From positions 1,860,001 to 1,924,000 of the forward strand of contig CM049992.1 in the NCBI GenBank assembly GCA_016630955.3: a stretch of DNA of 64,000 bases, given 5' to 3'. Every line of letters begins with the position of its first letter. The stretch's first letter is position 1. The position numbers and the translations under genes were made by a program. A model generated the notes under the pieces. The model was not told where the DNA came from. It saw nothing but the letters and a program-made list of their open reading frames with translations, and made no database searches. Source of the DNA: Didymella arachidicola. Taxonomy: Eukaryota; Ascomycota; Dothideomycetes; Pleosporales; Didymellaceae. Below, one piece after another: positions 53,212 to 63,438 of the stretch.

Positions 53212-55311
53212 CCGAGTCCGTGCGCGTGACGCCCACCATCGCGTAACGCCCCGCTGAGATCCTATCGACTTGTTGAAAAATAAGGTTACTGAGCCACCAA
53301 CAACAGCAAATATTGTATAATATTGTAGTAGAGTAGTAAATAGACCTATGTGAACTACTTGTGCTACTTGTATTTACTTGGAAGCCTAACGTTGCGTCCG
53401 CGGCGAGTAGTGACTGGTGGAGGAGCTGAGGGTGCCTCAGGGGCTTCTTTCGCACCACCAGCATCACCAGCTTGTTTCTGACGCTTATTGCTACCTGAGG
53501 TAGCTTTTAAGGCTTTACGCTTACCCTTTTGGGATAATTGGATAGCAGTAGTAGCTTGACGAGCGTCCCTTTGACGCTGCGCTTCAGCTGCCTTCTTAGC
53601 CTTCTCCTGCACCCTCACCTCCTTAGCTCTCTCACGCTCTGTACGCTTCTCCTGAGCCTCTCTTGCTCTCTGAAGCTTAATTGCTACTTGCTCTTGCTTC
53701 TGACGTAGCTTTTGAAGATGCTGCTCCTCCTGTTCTTGCTCATTGATCTTCCGACGATAGTGTGCCTCTCTGACCTTCCGAGGAGACCAAAATACAGGTT
53801 GACTTTGGTACTCCTTCCGCTGTTGGAGACTCAGGGGCTTACTCTTCTTATTGTGCTTCTTCCTGTGTGCAAGAGACTCCTGCAGGCCTTTGTTCTGCTC
53901 AGTAAGCAGCTCAACCTGGGCAGTAAGAGAGTGAATTGCCCCTGTCAGCTCCCGCACTGCCTCACTGTCAGGTTCCTTCACATGATCCTTAAGTACCTGC
54001 CTTATACGCCTCCAGTCTGTTGGTCTAAGAGCTCCTGATTGTTCTTCTTTGTCTGTATAAGTGTTGTTGACTTGTTTGAGTACAGCAGAGGCGTCAGGGG
54101 GCCATATCCCTGTGGCTGCAAAGGAGTTGACGATTGTTGACTCCTGAAATGAGCTCTGCCACGCCGCCCAGAACAGGTGTAAGAAGTTTGATTTAGTGAC
54201 TGGAGAGGTCCCCTGACTGCTTTGGAGGAACTGCGTAAGCTCATTTGAGTATGCTCGTGCCAGAGGTGAGAACAGGCAAACGTCCAGTGGCTGGAGCCTG
54301 TGTGTTGAGTGAGGGGGAAGGATCATCACGAGTATCTTGCGTTGGTTGGCGTACTCAATAAAGTCAGGGGTAACGTGGCTCCCGTGGCCGTCAAGTATCA
54401 AAAGACGATACTTTCTCCGTGCTGTGGCCTTAGTAGCGCGATCGAACACCTGTTCAAGCCAGGCAAGAGCTATCTCGTTGTTGCTCCAGCCTGTACTAGA
54501 TGAGCTGACAAAGACTGAGTGTTCCCCTGGCTTGATATCCTCCACCCAGCCTGAGTATATAGCTTGATTGGCTGCTGGGTATATGAGGCTTGCTGGCAGG
54601 GCTTCCCCTGAGGCACTTATGCAAGCAATAAGCGTGATCCACTCCCGTGAGCCGTCTTGGAGAGTACCTCTGACTTGCTTGCTGTCCCACAGTGGCCGGG
54701 AGAACACTCGTTTTGCACGTTCAAGTACCCCGATCATGAAGCCCTTCTCATCCATATTGTACATGTGCTGAGGCTCAATGCTGTACTCAGCTATCTTGCT
54801 GTGTAGAAGTGTGAAGTAGGCCTCAAAAGAAGCCCCTGAGTCAGCTTGGTGGCGATTGCGATCCTTCCCTGTTGCCCATTTGGTGACCAGTTCAGCTGTG
54901 TGACGGTGGAGGAAGCGAGTAACCCAGCTATCAGAGACGCTGCTACCAGCTACTTTAGACGCGTAATTTCGGATTTGAAGCCTGTTAGGAGGGAATCCGT
55001 CCTCAGTAAGCTTATTAATAAGCTTAATAAGCTCTTGTTCTTCAGTGTTGTTGAGTTTCCGTTGGTTAACTGCTTTGACCTCCCTAGAAGTTGAAACCCC
55101 TTTGTGCCTCCGCGCTAACGTAGACCGATCAACTCCCTTTGCTTTAGCAAACTTTGTGTATGAAAGTTGTTCTTTATGATTGCGCAAATCGAATTCTGTA
55201 GCCGCTTCTTGAATTGAGTCCATATTGACTGAGCTATGGGGTGTTGAAGATGGGGTGCGATTTGCTTAGCGGGGCGTTACGCGATGGTGGGCGTCACGCG
55301 CACGGACTCGG
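53212..55311 (-). mobile_element. E6': group A transposon, intact (right arm copy)
   Basis: Mirror copy of E6 with the same ends and TA duplication, nested in E7' at the same position. So E6 had inserted before the inverted duplication. Confidence 0.9.
53364..55223 (-). CDS. E6' transposase, intact 619 residues
   Basis: Identical in translation to the gene at 37331-39190. See that entry for domains. A second intact copy doubles the potential dose of group A transposase, unless transcription of both arms yields double-stranded RNA and silencing. Confidence 0.9.
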   Translation of the reverse strand: MDSIQEAATEFDLRNHKEQLSYTKFAKAKGVDRSTLARRHKGVSTSREVKAVNQRKLNNTEEQELIKLINKLTEDGFPPNRLQIRNYASKVAGSSVSDSWVTRFLHRHTAELVTKWATGKDRNRHQADSGASFEAYFTLLHSKIAEYSIEPQHMYNMDEKGFMIGVLERAKRVFSRPLWDSKQVRGTLQDGSREWITLIACISASGEALPASLIYPAANQAIYSGWVEDIKPGEHSVFVSSSSTGWSNNEIALAWLEQVFDRATKATARRKYRLLILDGHGSHVTPDFIEYANQRKILVMILPPHSTHRLQPLDVCLFSPLARAYSNELTQFLQSSQGTSPVTKSNFLHLFWAAWQSSFQESTIVNSFAATGIWPPDASAVLKQVNNTYTDKEEQSGALRPTDWRRIRQVLKDHVKEPDSEAVRELTGAIHSLTAQVELLTEQNKGLQESLAHRKKHNKKSKPLSLQQRKEYQSQPVFWSPRKVREAHYRRKINEQEQEEQHLQKLRQKQEQVAIKLQRAREAQEKRTERERAKEVRVQEKAKKAAEAQRQRDARQATTAIQLSQKGKRKALKATSGSNKRQKQAGDAGGAKEAPEAPSAPPPVTTRRGRNVRLPSKYK

Positions 55312-56810
55312 TAATTGCTCTCCAAGCTCATGGATGCGAGTTGCTTGTACGACATTCTGGTGAAGCATCCTTTCAGCACCTTTTACTAGCTGCGAAAACC
55401 CTCCTCTAGCATCTTCTAGTAACTGTACGATAGCTTCGCTTACAAGCCTTGCTTGTGATCTAAACTCGTGCGAATTGCTTGGTATTTGCGACTGCTATGG
55501 TGTTTCTGGTAGAGGTAGTGGCGGTAGGGTGCGTAATCGTACGTCAAGCCGATCTAGGACGCATTGCGCGTTGATAGGCACAAGTCCTGAAGCCTCAAAG
55601 GCCTTCTTGCAGTTGTTGTACGTAAACACGTTAAAAAACGCGTCTTGAAATGCTAGAAGGAAGCCTTCCTTATTAATGTGGTGGATCTGTTTCTTTGCTA
55701 AGCCTTGTACGTGTTAGGAGTACTTTAGTTTTAACGGCGAGAAACACACTACATTAAGTGGCTAGAGTATGTGCGATAAGTAAGCAGGCATGCAAAGGGT
55801 AAGGATCTTGTGTACAAGGCAGAAATCCTTAAAATCCTGGTTAAGATGGCTCTCATGACCGTCCAAGATAAGCAGCCTGTACGACCCCTTCTAACGCGTC
55901 TTTGTATGCTGGTTAAAGTGCTTTAACCACTCAAGCCTAAGTGCGTTGTTAGTCCAGCCGTTCTCAGAGACAGAGAGCTTCTAATCGTACGGTATGTTAG
56001 TCTCCTCGTACCAGGCAGAGATGTGTACGCGCCCTTTGTAGATAATAAAGGGTGGAATAGCATACCTAGCAGCGCAGATGTTCTGGATAACTGTAACCTA
56101 TTTGCGATCGCCTAGCTAGATAACAGTTGGCTTCGTACGCCTCTCTAAGCCTGTAACAACTTTCATTTAGGCGATAACTCCTATCTAAAAGCCAGTCTTA
56201 TTAAAGTTGTAGATGTTATTATTAAAGACCCTATACTTGTCTTTTGTCTCTTGTACGAGTCTGAACCACGCGCTAATAACCTCTGGGTCTTCCTAGAGTA
56301 CTCTCTAACGGTCCTTTGCTCGATTGAAAGCTATTTTAAGCTCCTCTGTACGCTGTACAAATCGGCCTGCCTAGTTCTTGCCAACGGGTGTCCTGCCACG
56401 TACGGCCAGTAGTTGATTGGCGATATCTGCTGCCTTAGGCAGCCGGAGGGGAAACCTACGCGCGTTAAGCTTAAGAATATGTTGTATAATTATTTCCTCT
56501 TCAGCTATAGAGAGCTTCTGGCCGTTGGGAGGTGCCTTAGGTCGAAACGTGATATTACGGCGCCGGTCAGAGAGCCGCTGGAAAGGCACATTAAAAGCTG
56601 CAGCAGCACGTCGCACGCTCTGAAACTGTCCCTTATCGTACGCCTGAAGGGCAAGAACAATTCTGCCTTCTTGCTAAATTAATTCCTGCCTGCGTTGTTG
56701 TTGCATGTTATATTGTACGGCAAAGTTGCAATACTAAGGAAAAGTGTCCGGCTCAGTGGTTTGTCCGGCTTGGTGGTGTTTGACGTTAACATTAACAAAA
56801 TAATAGATTA

Positions 56811-58648
56811 ACGTGTTTTACAAGCGAGTCGTCAATACAAGCGAGTCGTCAGCCCCACCAACTCTGTGCACCTCTTAACGCGTATATCTTAACAACGCAA
56901 TAGTAAAGTATCTAGAAATTAATAGAGTAGATTAAGCAGTAGCTACAGCCTCTTTCTTGCATGTACGTGAGTTGTGCCCAGTCTCCCTACACGTCTTACA
57001 GCGCACCAGAGCCTAGCGGCTAAGGCCTGATCGCTCTCCTCCATGACGCTCCTCACGAGCAAGGTGCTGATCTGCCTCACGTTGAGCAAGTATATCCTCT
57101 CCAGTCCCCTTTGTTAACACTCCTTGCTTCTGTATACGCTTCTTCTTGCGCTCCCTACGCTTTGACGCTGCTTTGTTAGCCCTCTCAAGGCTAGCAATCC
57201 TTTCCTTCATCAGCTCAGCTGAGAGGATCATCATCTCAGCTCCTTTCTTAAGCTGGTCTATCTTCTCAATTATAGAAGCTGGTGACGAGCTCTTGTGCTG
57301 GCGTATGCGCTCACGAATTAGGCTTGATTGAGCCTCAAGCTCGCGGGCGTTGCTTGGAGTACGAGCCTCCCAGAGAGCCTCTGTGAGAGCCGCTGGTGGA
57401 GTAGGTGTACGTAGCTGTACGTCTAGCTTTGAGAGGACAGCCTCTGGCTGATAAGGTACTAGACCTGCTCCCCGGAAGGCTGAGCAGATATTGACTGGCG
57501 TGAACGATCGATTGAAGGCTGCCTTAAACGCAGGCAGAAACTCAAGCTTGGTGATGTGGTTGATGTGGTTGCGCATCAGGCTCTCTACCTCACGACTATA
57601 GGCGCGCTTTAACGGCGAGAAGCAGCCAACGTCAAGGGGCTGGAGTAGGTGAGAGGAGTGAGGTGGCATACAGAGCGTGTAGATGTTGTGCTCCTTGCAG
57701 AGCTCCTGGAATCCAAGAGAGTGGTGGCTCTCGTGGCCGTCAAGGATAAGTAGGCGCCGCGCTCCTACTACACGAGCCTGAGTGTGAGCGTTAAAGTGCT
57801 TCAGCCACTCTACCCCAAGCTCGTTATTTGTCCAGCCATTGTCGCTAACTGCAATTGCCCAGTTGCGTGGGATCTCTGTCTCCTCATACCAGGCAGAGAG
57901 GTGGTACTTGCCAGCAAAGATTAGGAACGGTGGGACTGACCAGCCAGCAGCGTTGATAGCTGCTATTACTGTCACCCACTCACGGTCGCCAGGCTGAACA
58001 GTCTTTGGCCTGCCTCTCCTCTCTGATCCTGTCACAACAAGCTGCGTTGTGATCTTGCCCATCATAAAGCCAGCCTCGTCAAAGTTGTAGACGTCTTCGT
58101 CGCAGATGCCGTACTTGGCCTTTGTCTGCTCTACAAGCTGAAACCAGCCTTGGATAAGGACAGGATCCTCGCATAGAGCTCTCTGCCTGTCATACGCTCG
58201 GTTGAAACGCGTTGTAAGACTCTCTGTACGCTTAACAAAGTTGCGCGGCCAGTGGACGCCAACCTGACTAGCACTGCGTGCAGCCAGCAGTCTATTAGCC
58301 ATATCACGTACAGCTGCGTACGTAGGCGCAAATCCACGTAGATCTAGATCAAGTATGTATTTAACAATCACCTCCTCTTCTAGCTGGGTAAGCCTCTTTG
58401 AGTTGGGCTGGCAATCGCGTCGGGCAGGCTTCCCAGCGCGTCGGTCGCGCATTGTCATACGAGGGACGTTAAAGGCTAGAGCAGCGCGACTTTCAGACTG
58501 AACCTGCTTTGAAACAATAGAATTAATAGCAAGCTGAACATCAGCTTCATTTGATAGTACTTGAGGGGCATAGCGTTGAGGCATGATGAAAAGACTTAAG
58601 GTGGTTGATCAAAGTTGGTGGGGCTGACGACTCGCTTGTAAAACACGT
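56811..58648 (-). mobile_element. E5: group B transposon private to the right arm
   Basis: 1838 bp, TA at 56809-56810 and 58649-58650. The low-coordinate end starts ACGTGTTTTACAAGCGAGTC and has TACAAGCGAGTCGTCA twice, 17 bp apart. The other end has only one unit. The left arm shows the uninterrupted site TAGTAGTTAATCTATT at 33889-33904, an exact empty site. Confidence 0.92.
56932..58584 (-). pseudogene. E5 transposase, one stop before the zinc knuckle
   Basis: 551-codon pogo-type transposase starting MPQRYAPQVLSNEADVQ, the closest relative of the E2 protein. It is open through all catalytic motifs (NFDEAGFMMG, LLILDGHESHHS, LLQPLDVGCF). A TAG at 57013-57015 replaces Gln (E2 reads SRQSLARCK), a CpA-to-TpA change. 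It removes only the zinc knuckle CKTCRETGHNSRTCKK, so a 523-residue product may still be made. Confidence 0.85.
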
Positions 58649-58920
58649 TAACTACTAGAGAATTGCGTTAACTAAGGTCTTAACGTTAAAGGCATTTGCA
58701 TTGTTAACCTAGTCCGGAGCAATTCTCTATTAAAGTAGAGACTGCCGCTAGAGGCGAAAGCTACAGTAAATCTTGCTAATAGAGACATCCGCTATTATAG
58801 TAGGGTACCTAGTTAATAAGCTAATAATGTAGACTTATGCAACCCCCTTACTACTCTTAGCGTAACTAGGATATTACGCGCAGAGAAACCTTCCCTTTTC
58901 GTCTTAGCCTACTATTAAAG

Positions 58921-61057
58921 TACATGTACAGCGAACGGAACGGTCAACGAACGGAACACTTTTGCCAAGACCCCACCAACACACCCTTCCTCTACTAATG
59001 TCTTAACAACAACTACATTTCAACGCGTTTAAAGAGCGTCAGGTACAGCTTGCGCTTCAAGCTCTTCAACAAGACCCTAAACTCTCCTTGCGACGCGCTG
59101 CAGTTATCTACAACGTGCCCTTGACCACGCTACATCATCGACGCGCCGGACGACCTTCACGCGTTGATACCATGGCCAACTCACGGAATCTGACCAATAC
59201 TGAGGAGCAGGTGATTGTTACGCATATACTTGAGCTAGCTAAGCAAGAACGACCCCCCTGGCCTGCAGATGTGACTGATATCGCCAATTCTCTGCGGAAA
59301 GAGCGCGGTTTGGCCCCTGTTGGCTCAAACTAGTACTCTATCCATCTTATCTCTCAATACTCAACGGGCATGGACGCCGATCGCCACAACGCTGATTCCT
59401 ACGCGAATTACGAGCTCTACTTCAACTTGCTACAGCGTAAGATCGCTGAGTATAAGGTTGACGCCGAGCACACATACAATATGGATGATAAGGGCTTTAT
59501 GATAGGCATCACTACTAGGGCAAAACACGTGTTCAGTAGACGTATGTGGGAGAAGGGGGAGGTCAAAGCATCATTTCAAGATGGCAATCGTGCCTGGGTG
59601 ACGCTCATAGCGTGTGTGTGCGGCGATGGATCAGCTTTGCCCCCTGGCCTCCTCTACGAGTCCGCCAACAACACCCTCCAATCAAGCTGGGTAGAAGAAA
59701 TACAGTCAGGGGAACACTCTGTGCTTGTTTCTTCCTCACCTAGTGGCTGGACCAACAACAATATAGGCCTTGCCTGGCTTCAGCAGGTGTTTGATCGCTT
59801 CAACAAGACCAAGGCGCGGAGGAAGTGGCGCCTCCTAATCCTTGACGGCCACGGCTCCCATGTGACGATGGACTTTATTAACTACTGCGATCAGAACAAG
59901 ATACTCCTGGCTATACTTCCTCCTCATTCAACCCATACGTTGCAGCCGCTTGATGTGGTGATGTTCAAGCCTCTGTTAACAGCGTATTCAAATGAGCTCA
60001 CAACACACCTTCACAACGGCCAAGGACTGTCAGTAATTAAGAAGAGCAACTTCTTCCCCCTGTTCTGGAAGGCTTGGGAGAGTACGTTTACTCAGGGGCT
60101 AATACTTAAGTCCTTTGAGACGACGGGTATATCACCCCTACAGCCCAACGTCATCCTCCGACGCTTTGCTAAGGATACCCCTGAGGCCTCTGACGGCAGC
60201 ACAAGCTCTTCTTCAGTATATTCTGGCAAAGACTGGCTCAAAATTGAGACTCTGTTGCAGAAAGTTGCGAAGGATGAGAGCAGTAAGGAGCTGAGGAAGA
60301 TCAGCCGATCACTCCACCACATCTCAATCCAAAACACTCTCCTCTACCATGAGATAGCAGGCCTCAAAGAGGTACTTAAGACTCAGAAGAAGCACAAGAA
60401 TAAGAGCAAAGCTCTTGAGTTCCAGGCTCGCAAGGAGTATCATGGTGGAGCTGAGTTCTACTCTCCTAGCAGAGTAGAGAAAGCACGAGCTGATGAGAGG
60501 ACAAAACAACAGAATCAGGAGGTAGAAGAACTTAAAAAAGCAGAGATGGCAAAGCTAAGGCAGGCTAATAAGCTGTACAATGAGAAGATTGCTCAGGAGA
60601 GGCGTGAACAGCGGGCGAGAGAGAAGGAGGAGCGTGAGCGACTCAGAGCTGAGAAGGCTAAGGAAGCAGCCAAACGCAAAGCTCAAAGAGAGCGCGATCA
60701 GCAAGCTCGCAACGCTCAAAAAGCTATACAATTATCCCAAAGAGGCAAGCGAAAGGTATCACAGTCTGCAGCACCAAGAAAGAAGCAGAAACGTGGTGCA
60801 GTGGCTGCGCAGCGTGGTGTTGTTGCTGCAGAGCCTCCTGCGGCACCTCCCACCCACACCACGCGCAGAGGCAGAACGGCAACTCTATATAATTAAATTA
60901 TATGAGAGAATATCATGATATAGATCTATAGAACAATCTACCAAATATTCTCATGATACTAGCTATTGTACATGGCTCTATAGCCTCAAGTTCGTGTAAT
61001 GCTGAAGGGCGATTATGGGGCGTTGCGCGACTCCGGGCGTTGCGCGCACGGACACGG
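58921..61057 (+). mobile_element. E14: chimeric element, group B 5' end and group A 3' end
   Basis: The left end has group B features (CGAACGGAAC twice, 16 bp apart, then ACTTTTGCCAAGACCCCACC). The right end before TA 61058-61059 has group A features (read inward CCGTGTCCGTGCGCGCAACG with a CGCGCAACGCCC copy 17 bp on). The termini do not match each other, so it is no regular transposon. Confidence 0.75.
58998..60896 (+). pseudogene. Chimeric transposase: group B HTH fused in frame to group A DDE and tail
   Basis: One frame of 633 codons with only two stops. Codons to about 59330 match E3/E11 (LRRAAVIYNVPLTTLHHRR, NSRNLTNTEEQVIVTHILEL, ending GLAPVGSN). At TAG 59331-59333 (Trp in relatives) it passes in the same frame to a group A protein (TGMDADRHNADSYANYELYF, NMDDKGFMIGI, LLILDGHGSHV, LQPLDVVMF) and its coiled-coil tail to 60896. 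The other stop is TAA as third codon (CAA in relatives). The ORF from 59370 (508 residues) is open. Confidence 0.8.
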
Positions 61058-62577
61058 TATCTATTATAGGAATCTGCTTCGCACAAACTAAGCCTAAGTC
61101 TATATTAAAGGTGCTTGTAGTATTATAACATTGCGCAGACAAGCTAGTTCCTCTAATTGCGACTTAAATCGTATACTTTTTCTAGGTAGTTGGTTGGATG
61201 CCCGTGATTGGCGTAAACGCTTAAGATGCTCCTTAAGCTGCCTCTAATCTACAGAGATGCCTAATCCGATAACCTAGGAGTAGACTAATAACCTTTTCAG
61301 AATGACTCGTTCAGGATCAGGACTCTTCCGACCTGTATGGTCTTGACAGTCCTTAAGGCGGATTGGATCTTTCAGCAGGGGCTGGTATGTCTGATTCGAT
61401 CCTAGAGCAACCGTCCAGCGCCATGGACTCATAGTTCGACGACTGGGTAATGAGCTCCGTACGCTAGACACATGACTAAGCCATTGGCTCAAGAGTGGCG
61501 AACGGTGTACTCTAGTCTTGAGTTGCTTATGGTGAAATCGGATAAGGCTGATCAGGCTGACAAGAGCCAGAAATCCGCCTACGCTCCCCATTGTTATGAC
61601 TCCGATATTGAATTCGAACGTGTGCACTGTCGATTATGAAGAGCTGCGGGGCATGGCACACCCGCTCCGAGGATCGTGACGCTCATGGTTCTTTGGGGTG
61701 CTAGCTCTCGGTGCACAGAGAGTCGTTCCGACGAGGTTGGGCAAAGCAAGTGTGCTTGCTTCCAGAATCGCGAGACTTCTAGACTCTCTTCCGTACGTAT
61801 TACTATAGGCGCCAAGAGGAGCTTTGTTGGTTAGAATAAGTCCCTAACATAAGATTTGACTATACTAGCGAGGCAATATCGGATGTAGATAGTGCTAAGA
61901 AGTGGATTGAACCAAATGCGCGCTATAATGCATGTACAGCTTAGATGCGTCCTTAACCGCTAATTTACCTCTTTTAATATAGCTAAAGCACGCACGCGAT
62001 AAGGCCGCTAAATTCCAAGTTTAACAGTCACCGTACCAACAGCAGCTGGTTCATACAGAAGCCAGGCCCGGGAAGGAGTCATCGTCACGATAGTTGGCAA
62101 GCGCTACGGTGTAGTCCAATGCCTTGGTTAAACAGCCATGAGATTAACATATCTTGTAGGCTGTGTAAATAACAAATACTCTTATTACAGGTTGGGGCAA
62201 CCTGTCTTCTCGTTATGAGCGGTTGTTATATCACGGGTCTTTCATTGGATATGTAGCTCGTGCTCAAGACCGGAAACCCGATGTAAGGGGTTTTGTTTGG
62301 GACGATTTTCTGCACCAGCTTCCCTTTTAGTCAAGCCGTAAGTAGAGCCTACAGAAACGGGCAATGAGATGCCGTACGAGTGCGCGGTCAAATCGGAGTG
62401 GGTCTTCAAGAAGCGTGGTGTTGGCGACAACATGGCTGTCGCGCCTCAGTAGACATCTCGCACTGCCAATGAATGGCGGCAAATTCAGGCGCAGCAGGAT
62501 GCCTCCACCTCAGGCCTATGATCACTGAACTGGCCGCACGTCGAGCTGGCACATACCCAACGAAGTCGGTCAACGTA
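61058..62577. other. AT-rich then mixed DNA without recognised gene
   Basis: 61058-61270 looks like RIP-degraded repeat. A minus frame at 61274-61627 (117 codons, one possible membrane segment GGFLALVSLISLIRF) and one at 61594-61815 show no known domain. 62000-62460 also gives nothing I can name. Confidence 0.4.
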
Positions 62578-63438
62578 ATTAGTGCAGGGTGCGAGCAAGT
62601 GTGCTTCAAAGCGCGGAGCGCCTTTGCCACACATTTACCGACGAGACAGAGCCAGGTCATCAATCATGAGAGAAACTTGTGCAGGGATAGAGATCTAGGC
62701 AACGTCGTGGCTGAGCTTGCACGGAAGAGGAGGCTGTCAAGATTCAAGTCACGCAGCACTGGTTGCGAGCGGTGTTCTGGCAGCTGTATTCTTCGCGGGG
62801 GCTCGTCAGCAGTTTGACTGGCGACGCGGTGCAATTCTTGAGCCCGATGTGGATCGCAAAAGACCTCGAGGTTGCGCTAGAAATATTTTCGCGATCTGCT
62901 TTGGATGTTCATGGCGAGGTTGTGGTGAGTCTTGGTGCCGGTTCCTCTTCTCTTTCGTGCATTTCTTTGCAGCTTCTGCCCAAAACTGTTCTGACTCCCA
63001 CCCTGCGTCTCGGGCTACGCAGCCCATCCAAAAGTGAAGTGCTTTTCAGTATTGGTCTCCCGTCAGCCTCTGGGCTAACACACTCGTCAGGTCAAACAAG
63101 TCTTCGACGTCGCTTGCTGCTTAATCGACGCTGTAGCCCACCAGTCCTTCTTGCGACATGCGGACACTCTCGGCCTGGAGGAATGCATGTTGCGCATGTT
63201 GCCGTATGTTCAGATTCTTCGAAGCGCGGAATTTCGATATCCGCAGCTTGTCACTAAGCTCCAGAAAGCATTGCCTCAATCTCCTCTTCCTTGGTCTTTA
63301 GAGTGCAATTGCCCTGTGCTTTTTAGCGGCTCTGACGCTATTGGTGAGAATTCACCCCACTCATGTGCGAATCTACTCAGCAACGGCAGCCTCTACAGCT
63401 CTACTCCAGTCTCATCGCTATATCGTAATACCAACTAG
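62578..63438 (+). pseudogene. C-terminal remnant of a Zn2Cys6-type regulator
   Basis: The C-terminal half of a fungal_trans regulator. FATHLPTRQSQVINHERNL reads in one frame to about 62735, then a one-base shift to EEAVKIQVTQHWLRAVFWQL and ALEIFSRSALDVHGEVV, a 166-bp intron (62925-63090; GTGAGT, GCTAAC, CAG), and VKQVFDVACCLID to a stop at 63438. The N-terminal zinc cluster is missing. Frameshift and missing 5' part indicate a pseudogene. The same regulator class as the N-terminal remnant at 7090-8090. Confidence 0.6.

Larger units (their letters stand above)
52836..56786 (-). mobile_element. E7': old group B transposon split by E6' (right arm copy)
   Basis: Mirror copy of E7 with identical RIP damage. 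The transposase pseudogene lies at 52919-56706. Confidence 0.88.
49315..58918 (-). repeat. Right arm of the giant inverted repeat
   Basis: Reverse complement of 33627-43239, lacking E4 and containing E5 instead. Starts within a 150-bp copy of the E10 left end (49315-49464) and ends next to E14. Confidence 0.95.

Noticed and set aside
33627..58918. Inverted repeat as pure assembly artefact
   Set aside because: Private insertions E4 and E5 with exact empty sites, and an asymmetric spacer, are hard to produce by mis-assembly. Not fully excluded without reads.
61274..61815. Two minus frames as a membrane-protein gene
   Set aside because: Short, different frames, no recognisable family and next to degraded repeats.
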